DNA of 64,000 bases from Methylobacterium sp. FF17 (GCF_025813715.1 NZ_CP107532.1:4790001-4854000); one strand, 5' to 3'; counted from the first letter of the stretch, positions 9,477 to 17,649 are shown. Notes: generated from the letters alone by a model not told the origin. Program-made: numbers and translations.

Positions 9477-10229
9477 TCAGAAAGCGATCCGGCCATCGAC
9501 ACTGGTGTAGTATCCGCCCTTGCGGATACGGTCGAAGGCGTAGCCTGCACCGAGGGAGAACTTCATCGGGCCGATGGCGAACCCGGTGACGTGGCCGCCG
9601 GCGCGCCATCCGTTGAAGAAGGCGTCGCCCAGGAGCGTGGCCTCGGGCCCGACGAACACGCCGGGCAGGACCGCGACGCCGGCGCGGAGGCGTGCGTAAT
9701 AGGCGTTGAACAGTGTCGAGTAGGAGGCGTTCGCCGTGAACAGGGTATTCTCGGTGGGATTGACGTAGAGATCCGCGGCAACCTTCGTCCCGATCCCGGT
9801 GCCGACCACCGGATTACCGGGATCCAGGATCGAGAGTTCGTTGTTGCGCACGTTCATGCCGATATAGCCGGCCAGGGCCGCCTGCTGCCAGATCCACTCG
9901 TAACCGAGCAGGACCGTGCCTTCCTGCTGCACGCCGGTGACCGTCTGGCGAACCGCAGCCCCCGGATAGGAATAGGTGCCGGCCACACCCTGAATGCGCA
10001 CCCGCAGCCCGTCGGTGAGGAGGTTGCCGACGGGCGCGATCGTGGCCGTGATCGTCCCGAACGCGGAGTTGTTGGTGGTGACGGTGGCGCTGGCATCGAC
10101 GGCCACGATCCACTCTTCGCCCGCGACCTCCTGCGCCGCGCCCGTATACCAGTCGGCCGCGACGGCAGTGGATGGCGCGAGCGCCAGAACACCGAAAAGG
10201 GCCGACAAGGTTCTCAGGCAGTGGGACAC
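9477..10229 (-). CDS. bcsS: Cellulose biosynthesis protein BcsS (outer-membrane beta-barrel)
   Basis: 250 aa from a GTG at 10229, selected because it begins the signal peptide (ends APSTAVAADW) and has GAGGG 10 nt upstream; an upstream GTG at 10289 would add 20 residues. After the signal comes a beta-strand-rich, glycine-rich protein ending in an aromatic-last strand (DGRIAF), typical of small outer-membrane barrels. The stretches TANASYSTLFNAYYARLR and VGPEATLLGD are characteristic of BcsS. BcsS may serve in export or surface organisation of the glucan, which fits the lack of a full BcsC porin in this operon. It is the first gene of the leftward operon. Confidence 0.85.
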   Translation of the reverse strand: MSHCLRTLSALFGVLALAPSTAVAADWYTGAAQEVAGEEWIVAVDASATVTTNNSAFGTITATIAPVGNLLTDGLRVRIQGVAGTYSYPGAAVRQTVTGVQQEGTVLLGYEWIWQQAALAGYIGMNVRNNELSILDPGNPVVGTGIGTKVAADLYVNPTENTLFTANASYSTLFNAYYARLRAGVAVLPGVFVGPEATLLGDAFFNGWRAGGHVTGFAIGPMKFSLGAGYAFDRIRKGGYYTSVDGRIAF

Positions 10230-10754
10230 GGTGCGGCACCCTCGGAGGTGGCAGGATTGCGCTTCTTTTCGCGCCGCACCATCAAACACTTGTATAGTTA
10301 ATCCGCGGTTAATCGGGGCGCCCCCTGCCCTATCGCACGGGAGACGTGATGACTGTTTTGATCTTGTCGTTCCGATCTGGAATTGCGGCCCTTATCCATG
10401 AATAGCTGGCGCTACATTATACGAACCGCGCTTTGATGCATGAGGCGAGTGTCATGCTTATTTATCGGAAGGTGAGTTTGATGATGACTCGACTGGGTTG
10501 GCTCTTATTTCAGGGATCTCGAACCGACCGAACCCAAGCGGCAACAGTCGAGTCCAGAAAAGCTTTCGCTACAGAATACATCAGCTTCGGCTGCATGCCC
10601 GACGCGACGAACCATGGGACCCGATGGCCAGATGATCGGCGATGCCCCTGTGGGACTCGCCCTGAGTCGCCCCCGGCGGAGTCCGGATCGGGCCGGCGCC
10701 GGGCCGACCGGGCTCGGTCAGCCCCCCTCTCCGGTCGCCATTCGGTGCCCGAGC
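10230..10754. other. Intergenic region upstream of bcsS
   Basis: About 520 bases between bcsS and the sensor gene that follows. The stretch from about 10280 to 10580 is clearly more AT-rich than its surroundings, as expected of a promoter region. A perfect TATAAT reads on the minus strand at 10416-10421, about 190 nt before the bcsS start, but no good -35 sits 16-18 nt upstream. The short open frames here look spurious; no RNA gene was recognised. Confidence 0.4.
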
Positions 10755-12212
10755 CTATCCGAGCCGGCGGGTCGCGGCCTCGTAGCGCGGCCGCACGAGG
10801 CCGGGGCTTCGGCGTTCGCTCCCCACCGAGCCGTGTTCGACACTCGGAGCGATCATGACGGGCTCGAAGTACTCCCGGCTCAACGCATAGATGCGGCCCG
10901 AGCCGGCTCCGCCCATCGCCGCGATCCGAAATGCGAGCCGGCGGCCGGATATCCGTTCCGCGCTCGACCGGGTTCGGACGACCACTTCGCGGACGGCCCC
11001 ACGGTCGGCCCGAACCGTTCCGAGCGCATCGCTCATCATCGCGCGATCCTCGGGTTCGACGTGAGCGAGCACGTCTTCGAGCGCGCAGACGCGCTCCGGC
11101 GCGGCTCCGCTCTCCCCATCGTCCCGATCCGTCCAAGTGACCTGGCCGGTCGCCAGGTCGATCTCCCAGCAGGTCGAACCCGATAGCCGACGGATGGCCC
11201 TGATCCGGTCGCGACTGCGGGCGAGGGCCGCCCGTTTCTCCTGGAGCAACCGCTCACGCACCACGCTTCTGTTGATAGCCGAGCGGATGGCCATCGTCAG
11301 ACGATGGACATCGCGGGTGAGTGGGATGGCCACCGGCCGGTTCGCGCCCTCCTGTCGGCAGAGCGCCTCCGCGAAATCCAGGCTGCGCCTGAGCCACCCG
11401 CCGATGAGCCAACCGGCCACGGCCGCGAACAGGCCGGCGCCGAGCAGGACCAGAAGTGGAAGCGCCGCGGCCCCCGTCTCCGGACGTCGGAGGGTCACGA
11501 GCCACCCCACTCCACCGCGCTCCACGTCGCCCACGGTCGCCCGGACCTCGGGACCGCGCGCGTCTGGACCCGACCGGTGGAGGCTGCGTCCCGATCCATT
11601 CAGCACGCTGACCGACAAGCCTCGCCCCCCGTCCGGGAGCGTACGCCGGGCCGCGGCGATCACCGCATCGGTCCATTCGGGCGGGAGTTGGACGGCGACG
11701 ACGCCGAGCGATACGCCCGCGTCGCTCACGGGAGCCGCCACGATGAGATTGCGCGCCACCGCGATGCCCGCCCGACTTCCCCCCGTGGCTTCTCCGACCA
11801 CCAGACCGGACACGGCTTTCGCGAACCAGGGACTGCTCGAAACGTCCGCGCTCACGACGGCCCGGCGCGAGGCCGCAAGGACCTGTCCCGTTCGATCCGC
11901 GAACAGAACGTCGGCGAGTCCGGGATGAAGCCGCTGCCAAGCCGCGAGCAGGCGCGCCGGCGCATCACCGTCCGGCGCGTGGATCGCCAGGCTCTCTGCG
12001 GCGAAGAGAAGGTCCCGCTCGACCGATACGAGGGCGAGTTCTATCCTTTCGGCGATAACCTTGGCCTGATCGCGCCACTCAGCGTCGTTGCGAGCCAGGT
12101 CACCGGTTCCACGATCGCTCGTGCTCAGGACGGCGATGCCACCCAATCCCGTGCTCAGGACGAGCAAGAACGCCAGCAGGCTGCGGAGCGAAGAAAACAG
12201 TCCGTGACGCAT
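10755..12212 (-). CDS. Membrane-bound extracytoplasmic sensor with PAS-like end, no output domain
   Basis: 485 aa from the ATG at 12212; the same frame stays open to 12512, but that part is IS5 transposase remnant. An N-terminal TM helix (about 9-28) is followed by a periplasmic dCACHE-like ligand-binding region (about 40-270: AERIELALVSVERDLLFAAESL, later SSPWFAKAVSG and AGIAVARNLIVAAPV). A second TM helix follows at about 275-300, then a HAMP-like/coiled-coil linker, and a final PAS-like domain (SGSTCWEIDLATGQVTWTD). The protein then stops without GGDEF, EAL, kinase or methyl-accepting domains. It could signal through a partner, or it could have lost its effector. Its ligand is unknown. Confidence 0.7.
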   Translation of the reverse strand: MRHGLFSSLRSLLAFLLVLSTGLGGIAVLSTSDRGTGDLARNDAEWRDQAKVIAERIELALVSVERDLLFAAESLAIHAPDGDAPARLLAAWQRLHPGLADVLFADRTGQVLAASRRAVVSADVSSSPWFAKAVSGLVVGEATGGSRAGIAVARNLIVAAPVSDAGVSLGVVAVQLPPEWTDAVIAAARRTLPDGGRGLSVSVLNGSGRSLHRSGPDARGPEVRATVGDVERGGVGWLVTLRRPETGAAALPLLVLLGAGLFAAVAGWLIGGWLRRSLDFAEALCRQEGANRPVAIPLTRDVHRLTMAIRSAINRSVVRERLLQEKRAALARSRDRIRAIRRLSGSTCWEIDLATGQVTWTDRDDGESGAAPERVCALEDVLAHVEPEDRAMMSDALGTVRADRGAVREVVVRTRSSAERISGRRLAFRIAAMGGAGSGRIYALSREYFEPVMIAPSVEHGSVGSERRSPGLVRPRYEAATRRLG

Positions 12213-12381
12213 AGGCCCGCCGCTGGTTTTTCCAGAACCGGAATCAACCGGACGGTCGAAGACGGCCTGCGAAGATATTATTAAGTACCGTAAACAAATC
12301 CTTAATCGCGCATCGGAGGCGCGGGATTCGCGAGTTTCAGCTGAAAAAGATCTCCCGGCCATTGTAACAACAACCCTTCTT

Positions 12382-12879
12382 GAGGCTGTCATGAACTGGC
12401 TGCGCGTTGTGCGGCCTGTTTGAGCATCAGACAGACGAAGGCGACGATGTGGAAGTCTGCCAATGCTGGGATAGTGCTCGTCGTCTTTGACGAGGCGGCG
12501 GACGCGCGTCACTCAGGCGTAGGAGCGCTCCACCACCCAGCGCGGTGGCAAGAGGACGAAGCCGCGCTTGGCTCGCGGCAGATCGTCGGCCCGTTGCCCG
12601 AAGCACCCGGCCGCCAGCCAGCTTTGGGCGCGCTGGTAGACCGCGTCCCATGGCGGCAGGTCGTCGGGCATCCAGCGCCACGGCGCACCCGTCTTCACGA
12701 CGTAGCGCCGCCCGTTGAACACCGCGCGCAGACTGTGCTCGCGCATCCGCGCGCAACAGCGTCAGAGAGGGAGCGACCAGCGCCCACGCTTCATCCGAGA
12801 CGTCGGACGGGTCGGCTTTGCGTGAAGAGGTCATGCCTCTCCAGCTGGAACCCAGCGGTCACAGGGCCATAACAGCCTC
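12382..12879 (-). mobile_element. Internally deleted IS5-family element
   Basis: Imperfect terminal inverted repeats (12382-12393 and 12868-12879, 11 of 12 positions matching, GAGGCTGT outward) bound about 498 bp that contain only pieces of an IS5-family transposase. Complete relatives are usually over 800 bp, so a central segment including most catalytic residues is missing. No unambiguous target duplication is visible. The C-terminal transposase codons run into the frame upstream of the sensor gene at 12212. Confidence 0.75.
12390..12834 (-). pseudogene. IS5-family transposase remnant (frameshifts plus internal deletion)
   Basis: The N-terminus (MTSSRKADPSDVSDEAW) reads from 12834. A frameshift moves the continuation to the frame starting MREHSLRAVFNGRRYVVK (12746). 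There the protein jumps from the N-terminal ADDL segment straight to the C-terminal AKRGFVLLPPRWVVERS segment, so the central catalytic region is deleted. The last part (RRLVKDDEHY, then SSVCLMLKQ) needs further frame changes. It cannot encode an active transposase. Confidence 0.85.
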
Positions 12880-13071
12880 TCGCATCAGCTCTCCCACCAC
12901 GATCGTTCGCAAGATCCGCCGGGAGACTTACCGGTCGGGTGCGGCCGATGCCCTCCTGAAGGGACGGATATCGAGACGGCTGATACCGGTCCGGTTCTGG
13001 TGTACGTATGTCCCGGCCGGCTGCACGGCCCTGCTGGCGCGCCGGTGCGAGGCGGAGGGCGGCGTGTATCG

Positions 13072-13437
13072 ATGCGACTGAGCGATCTATGGCGCGGCCG
13101 GGCACGGGTGATCACGCCCGACCCGGATTATCCGATGCTGGAGCAGGTCATCCGTGGCTGGCTGCATCAGGACATGGATCTGTTCCATTCGACCATGTCG
13201 GACGCGATCGCCGGGTGGTCGGGTCTGGCGGATCCCGACGAACGGGCACGGGTGGTTGCGGAGATCGATCGCTTCTTCGTCGCGGAAGCAGCCGATCCGG
13301 ACGCTGCCCTCGTGAAGCGCTGGGGCCTGGACGTGGACCCGCCGGATATGGGCCGCAGCAGCACCGAATTCCTGCACATGGTGCGCGCGATCGCCGTGGA
13401 CCCGGCCGCGGCATCCAGGTTTCGGGAGCGATGGTGA
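13072..13437 (+). CDS. Contact-dependent growth inhibition immunity-like protein (CdiI_2 type)
   Basis: 121 aa from the ATG at 13072, with GGAGGG about 13 nt upstream. The stretch YPMLEQVIRGWLHQDMDL, an acidic helical middle and the WGLDVDPPDMG segment near the C-terminus match the small all-helical CDI immunity family in which a conserved (W/Y)(L/F)HQD stretch is diagnostic. Such proteins neutralise a matching C-terminal toxin of a CdiA or other polymorphic toxin. No toxin gene is found nearby, so this is an orphan, possibly giving protection against kin. It lies just right of the IS5 remnant in a patch rich in similar genes. The toxin specificity cannot be inferred. Confidence 0.7.
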   Translation: MRLSDLWRGRARVITPDPDYPMLEQVIRGWLHQDMDLFHSTMSDAIAGWSGLADPDERARVVAEIDRFFVAEAADPDAALVKRWGLDVDPPDMGRSSTEFLHMVRAIAVDPAAASRFRERW

Positions 13438-13669
13438 TGGTCCCCACTGCGGAGATGCGACGAGGATGCTCCCGATTGCGGTCGAGATCGGTACTCGTTG
13501 CTGTTCCGGCGACGACACTCTCCGGGAGGGGCCAATTCGTCAGGAGGTAGAGGAATGTGCGTTTTAACGCGTTGTTCGTCACGCCGTACGATGGAGGTCT
13601 GATAGGACCAGTTCATCTCCAGCCCGTTTCTCCGATTATATAGGCGCCAGTCTACCGGAGGGACTCAAC

Positions 13670-14287
13670 TTGCCAGCAGCGTTCGTCGTGGCGCTGGATT
13701 GGATGGAAGAGAACGGATGTGTCCGCAGCTTTGCCGATGATGACGAACGGCAATATGCCACTCTCTACCCTGGACAACCGTCCGGGAGAGGCATGTCCTG
13801 CGTGTCGATCCGTGCCGTTGATCCGGAGGACGCCATCTACTGGATGGGAAAGGACGTCCCTGGTTCGAAACGTCTTGCGCCTTTCATCCGCACAGGCTTC
13901 GATGGGTCCTCCGCAGCCTTGTGGCTCGATCCGAACGACAGGCTTCGTTTCGTGCATCTCGGATCGGGCTCAGGCTCGAGCTGGGCGGGCGTGATTACCG
14001 ATGATCCGATCGAAATGCTGCGCTTCCTCGGCATGGGCTACCCCGAACCATGCTGGCCTCAATATTTCGGGCTCACACCTGAAGAAGCATATGACGCGGA
14101 CGATTTCAGCGACGAAGCCCCATTCACTCCACCCCGCCAGTTCCAGCAGTGGCTGTCCAGCGCCTTCGGTGCGACGATCCTGTCGCACGCTTCCGAATTG
14201 ATTCACACGACCCCAAATATGGACGCCGTCGGTCCGACCGACCCCTTTCTGCTGTGGCTGAGATCAGCTCAGGATCAGGTGGCCTGA
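13670..14287 (+). CDS. SUKH/SMI1-KNR4-like immunity protein
   Basis: 205 aa with a TTG start at 13670, chosen because GGAGGG sits 7 nt upstream. The middle region (FDGSSAALWLDPNDRLRFVH followed by GSGSGSSWAGVITDDPIEML and RFLGMGYPE) resembles the SUKH fold core, where a G-D-G-type turn and a W/acidic strand precede a helix with an FL motif. SUKH proteins are typical immunity proteins of bacterial polymorphic toxin systems. No toxin lies beside it. Family assignment is by pattern only; profile comparison would settle it. It is collinear with the CdiI-like gene 230 bp upstream and may share its acquisition history. Confidence 0.55.
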   Translation: MPAAFVVALDWMEENGCVRSFADDDERQYATLYPGQPSGRGMSCVSIRAVDPEDAIYWMGKDVPGSKRLAPFIRTGFDGSSAALWLDPNDRLRFVHLGSGSGSSWAGVITDDPIEMLRFLGMGYPEPCWPQYFGLTPEEAYDADDFSDEAPFTPPRQFQQWLSSAFGATILSHASELIHTTPNMDAVGPTDPFLLWLRSAQDQVA

Positions 14288-14466
14288 GAGCCGGCTCGCA
14301 AACGCCACAGCCTGCTCGGCTATGCCCATCGAAACGAGAGGGCTCGGAGCGATCCAGCTTTTCACAACGGGATCGCGAAGCGGAAGCGAGCCGCGACTGC
14401 CTTATGAAGCCGCCATCGATCGCATACTGGCTTTCCGTAACGTAGGATGCATCGTCGGACAGCAGG

Positions 14467-14700
14467 TTATGCGTCAGCCCATGCCTTCAACACGCGCACG
14501 TCTCTCGATTCATCTCCAGGCCAAAGCTGCATCACGTACTGGTCATTGTGCGGCCCGGCTACAAGACGGCGGGCGATCGCTTCATCGGAGTAGTCCTCTG
14601 GTAGATCGGGATGGTCCTTGTCGTGCAGGTCTATCTGGAAATAGTCGGCGAAAAGAGTGCCCTGAAGAAGAACGTGGGACGGAGCTGCCCCCTCAGCCAC
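14467..14700 (-). pseudogene. C-terminal fragment of an unrecognised small protein
   Basis: About 75 codons (SHVLLQGTLFADYFQIDL through RVLKAWADA) look like the end of a real acidic protein. No matching N-terminus is present: upstream in this frame the sequence is antisense-like and Arg-rich, while the neighbouring frame holds an SDR fragment. A GTG at 14700 could in principle start it. The acidic, aromatic composition fits an immunity-type protein, but this is inference. Confidence 0.4.
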
Positions 14701-14705
14701 GGAAC

Positions 14706-14945
14706 CTATCGTTCCCACGCATCCAATCCACCGGCTGTGCTGGCTGCTTCGGCCAGTGCGGTAACGGCGGTATCGTTCGCGATGACCTGGCCTGGACCAT
14801 CGAGAGCAGCCTGCGCGTCGTTCATGCGCGCTTGATTCAAGCCGGTGACAATGACCGTGCCGGCCTCCGAAACGATACGCTTCGCACCGGCCAGCCCTAT
14901 ACCGCTCGTTCCGCCAGTGATGAGGCTTGCCGCCTGTCCTGTGTG
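14706..14945 (-). pseudogene. Short-chain dehydrogenase/reductase N-terminal fragment
   Basis: The reading frame shows the SDR nucleotide-binding motif LITGGTSGIG followed by a plausible beta-alpha-beta region (AGTVIVTGLNQARM, later VIANDTAVTALAEAA and GGLDA). It stops after about 80 residues, before the NNAG and YxxxK parts needed for catalysis. Complete SDRs have about 250 residues. It abuts the unrelated fragment on its left, so a deletion probably joined the two. Confidence 0.65.
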
Positions 14946-15197
14946 GATGGCTCCCGCATTGCAAGTGACGAATTGAGGTTCTGACGCGTTGGTCGGGTGC
15001 AGTCTTGTGTCCGGCCTGTTGATGCAGTCGTTCATGTTGACCGCTGGCCCTGATGGTATCCGCGAGCTGGGTCCCACTCTGCTTTGCGGGCTATGATGCC
15101 CTGGACTGGCGGCGGGGTGTCCCGGCTCCCGGTCTGACCGGTTCGCCATCAACTCTCATCGTCCTCGCAACCTGGAAAAGTGCTCCGCTTCCTCCGG

Positions 15198-16226
15198 TCA
15201 GGCGGCCGTGGCCGCGGGTGCGCGGTAGGTGCCGCCGCGGGTCATGATCGCCCAGGCGACCCGCGCCGTGCGATTGGCCGCTGCCACGGTCACGACACGC
15301 ACTGGCTTGCGCTGGAGCAGCGCCGGCAGCCGTGGGTCGACCGACGTCGGCGTCGCCTTCGCACGCCGGATCAGAGAGGTCATGCCGACCACGAGCAGGC
15401 GTCGCAGATAACGGTCGCCCATGCGCGAGATCCGGCCCAGGCGCTCCTTGCCGCCGCTGCAGTTCTGCAGCGGTGTCAGGCCCAACGAGGCCGCGAACTG
15501 CCGACCGGAGCGGAAGCGCTCGGGCTCGCTCACCGAGGCGGCCAGCGCTGTCGCCGAGACGATGCCGATCCCGGGGATCGTCGCTAGGCGCTGCGACAGG
15601 TCGTTGTCCCGATGCCAGGCCAGCAACTCCTTCTCCAGCCGGGTGAGCTGGATCTGCACGGCGCCGATCTGATCGGCCAGCCCGGTTACCACACGATGGG
15701 CTAACGGCGGCACCTCGGCCGCGTCTCCGGCTGAGAGCCTGGCCGCCAGTTCGAGCGCATGGCGCAGGCCCCGCGCCATCTCGATCCCGAACTCGGCGAG
15801 CAGGCCGCGGATCATGTTCACCAACTGGGTGCGTTGCTTGACCAGCAGGTCGCGCGTCCGGTGCAGCGCCAGCGCCGCCTGCTGCTCAGTCGACTTCACC
15901 GGCACGAACCGCATGCTGGGGCGCGTCACCGCCTCGCAGATGGCGGCGGCATCGTTCGCATCGGTTTTGCCGCGCTTGACGTATGGCTTCACGTAAGCCG
16001 GCGGCATCAGCCGCACGTCGTGGCCGAGCCTCATCAGTTCCCGGGCCCAGTGGTGGGACGTTCCGCACGCCTCCATGCCAACCAGGCAGCGCGGCAGCTT
16101 GGCGAAGAACGGCACGACCTGCGCCCGCCTCAGCGCCTTGCGAACGACGACCTGCCCAGCTGCGTCGATGGCGTGAACCTGGAAGATGCTCTTGGCCAGA
16201 TCGATGCCGACGGTGGTGATCTCCAT
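15198..16226 (-). CDS. IS110-family transposase
   Basis: 342 aa from the ATG at 16226. The N-terminal RuvC-like DEDD domain begins VGIDLAKSIFQVHAID, with the conserved Asp at residue 8, an EACG motif and the KRGKTDANDAAAICEA motif. The C-terminal Tnp2 domain contains the helix-hairpin-helix segment LATIPGIGIVSATALAA, the conserved serine segment (LTPLQNCSGGKERLG) and YLRRLLV. All parts appear intact, so the element may be active. IS110 enzymes insert site-specifically without classical terminal repeats and use a bridge RNA made from a non-coding end of the element. The frame stays open 51 codons upstream of the chosen ATG, but that part is not conserved-looking. Confidence 0.93.
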   Translation of the reverse strand: MEITTVGIDLAKSIFQVHAIDAAGQVVVRKALRRAQVVPFFAKLPRCLVGMEACGTSHHWARELMRLGHDVRLMPPAYVKPYVKRGKTDANDAAAICEAVTRPSMRFVPVKSTEQQAALALHRTRDLLVKQRTQLVNMIRGLLAEFGIEMARGLRHALELAARLSAGDAAEVPPLAHRVVTGLADQIGAVQIQLTRLEKELLAWHRDNDLSQRLATIPGIGIVSATALAASVSEPERFRSGRQFAASLGLTPLQNCSGGKERLGRISRMGDRYLRRLLVVGMTSLIRRAKATPTSVDPRLPALLQRKPVRVVTVAAANRTARVAWAIMTRGGTYRAPAATAA

Positions 16227-16228
16227 GG

Positions 16229-16315
16229 GGATGGCTCCTACATCTGCGTCGCTGCTGCTTCGACAGCAACCACATCTTGGCACCGCGATGCCGTCAGTTG
16301 GAGCGGGAGCCATCC
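16229..16315 (-). repeat. Perfect 10-bp inverted repeat in the IS110 5' non-coding end
   Basis: GGATGGCTCC at 16229-16238 and its exact complement at 16306-16315 flank 67 nt directly before the IS110 transposase start. In IS110 elements the non-coding end next to the gene encodes the structured bridge RNA, so this stem may close part of such an RNA or mark the element edge. Confidence 0.45.
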
Positions 16316-16408
16316 ACCCCATCTGCTTTTGGGGAGCGCACGCCCAATAGCTGCCGGTATTCGGCGAACTGAATGCCACCGGATCCTGGGCTCCCGGTTT
16401 CCGCCGTT

Positions 16409-17104
16409 TCAGCTCTCGACAGAGAGATCGAGCAATTCGCCAGCCTCGGAGAATTTGGCGGCCAGGACCTGATTGGTGATGTCGTAGCTGCCCCCAAAAA
16501 CCAAATACCTGTCGGCATCCTGCGTGTCCGGGCCAATCAATGACGGCACGAGGAATCGGTAGTCTATCGTGAAGCTTCGCGTCCCGCTCGCGTCAATGCG
16601 ATAGCCGATGGCACACAGCGTAGCGCCGCGAAGGAACTCCTTGGCGGAGATCGCGTCGTCACGCAGCCTGTCGCCGAACAACATCGCCAGATAAGGTGCC
16701 TCGACGTTGCGCAGAAATTCTGGGACCAGATAGTCGGCGAGCAACGAAACCTCATCGAACCCGGCCAGGATCGCACTGCGGACCGCAGCATCCTTCGATT
16801 CGATGGTGCTCAAGAAGCTGGCCAATTGCCCGACACCTTCCGCGGACAGCGAAGGTGCGTGCGTCATGACGTTGATCGTCAGCGAGTGCCCGTCGATGCG
16901 ATAATCGTCGACCGACAGGCACCAGGAGAATTGATCCGCATCGATAACGCCATGACCCGCTGGCAGCGCTGCGTGGCCCCATTCAAGGCCGCCACTCGCG
17001 GAAACCACGGGGGTGGCCACCACGTCGAAGGACCGCAAGTCCGTAACCTCGAAGGGGATGTCATGAACCAGACCCATCTGCATCACCGATCGAATCCACC
17101 GCAT
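16409..17104 (-). CDS. Possible DUF2004-like immunity protein
   Basis: 231 aa, acidic, no signal peptide or TM helix. A beta-rich N-terminal half (FEVTDLRSFDVVATPVV, then HSLTINVMTH) is followed by a helical segment (GQLASFLSTIESKDAAVRSA) and a C-terminal strand region ending in YLVFGGSYDITNQVLAAKF. This arrangement resembles DUF2004-type proteins that occur as immunity proteins in polymorphic toxin loci; the match is weak and made by eye. Translation could also start at the ATGs at 17077-17083, and no Shine-Dalgarno decides between them. The gene lies between the IS110 element and tRNA-Ser and is the last of the immunity-like group. Confidence 0.5.
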   Translation of the reverse strand: MRWIRSVMQMGLVHDIPFEVTDLRSFDVVATPVVSASGGLEWGHAALPAGHGVIDADQFSWCLSVDDYRIDGHSLTINVMTHAPSLSAEGVGQLASFLSTIESKDAAVRSAILAGFDEVSLLADYLVPEFLRNVEAPYLAMLFGDRLRDDAISAKEFLRGATLCAIGYRIDASGTRSFTIDYRFLVPSLIGPDTQDADRYLVFGGSYDITNQVLAAKFSEAGELLDLSVES

Positions 17105-17481
17105 ATGGATTTACGACAAATCTCAGCTCGAATGATGGCTACCGATGTCTGCGATCGTTGCATTTCCGCGTTCCCGCGAACGTCCGTAAATGGGGCGATT
17201 CCTGTCATTACGTGCAGGCTCTCGCGTCGTTCTAACTCCGATTATGCGGCAGTCCGTTGGCCTCGACATCCATGGTCCACGTAACGCTGTCGGTAATTTG
17301 GTCTGTAAATATGCCTGCTCAGCGGCAAGCAGTAAATTCTGTAGAAGCGTCATTCGCTCCGGGGAACGTGCTGGACCATCTCGGGCGTTATCGGCGAGTT
17401 CAGTATCGCCGGTGCGCCAATGGGCGGCGTCTACGTCGCCATCGCGCGGAGTATCGCGCCACAGCGCAGAATCGGCGGGGC
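17105..17481. other. Intergenic region between the DUF2004-like gene and tRNA-Ser
   Basis: About 380 bases with several overlapping short frames on both strands, none with a plausible product or ribosome-binding site. The part from 17100 to 17330 is more AT-rich than the chromosome average. No RNA gene, IS end or repeat was recognised here. Confidence 0.4.
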
Positions 17482-17571
17482 TGGCGGAAGGGGTGGGATT
17501 CGAACCCACGGTGGAGTTGCCCCCACGGCGGTTTTCAAGACCGCTGCCTTAAACCACTCGGCCACCCTTCC
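17482..17571 (-). tRNA. tRNA-Ser(UGA)
   Basis: On the minus strand the acceptor GGAAGGG pairs with CCCTTCC. The anticodon loop CTTGAAA gives anticodon UGA, a long class II variable arm follows (CGTGGGGGCAACTCCACC), and the T loop is TTCGAAT. CCA is encoded at 17484-17482. The 5' half, from the anticodon loop to the first base, is identical to sequence at 38626-38674 and forms the prophage attachment core. Confidence 0.97.
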
Positions 17572-17581
17572 AAGCCCTTGC
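17533..17581. repeat. Left attachment core (49 bp)
   Basis: Identical to 38626-38674. It covers the anticodon loop, D arm and 5' acceptor strand of tRNA-Ser plus 10 bp beyond the 5' end. Because the complete tRNA is on this side, the element supplied its 5' half and everything upstream of it. Confidence 0.9.
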
Positions 17582-17627
17582 AGAAGCTTAAGAATTTGCC
17601 TCTGCCGAAGCACCGGGAAACGGCCCG

Positions 17628-17646
17628 TTGCTACCGATTTGCTACC
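17628..17646 (+). promoter_or_regulatory. Candidate integrase arm sites, left
   Basis: Two direct copies of TTGCTACC (17628-17635 and 17639-17646) lie between the att core and the integrase stop. The same pair with 12-nt spacing occurs inside the right end at 38487-38506. Paired direct repeats on both arms flanking a core are what tyrosine integrases use as arm-binding sites. Confidence 0.55.
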
Positions 17647-17649
17647 CAA

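Noticed and set aside
10433..10858. 141-codon plus frame upstream of bcsS
   Set aside because: Antisense to the sensor gene end and to the AT-rich intergenic region, no domain, no ribosome-binding site.
12213..12512. 100-codon N-terminal extension of the sensor gene
   Set aside because: It encodes transposase remnant (RRLVKDDEHY) and AT-rich intergenic sequence; the TM helix starts after the ATG at 12212.
14322..14984. 220-codon plus frame
   Set aside because: Antisense to the SDR and acidic fragments, no domain, frequent rare residues.
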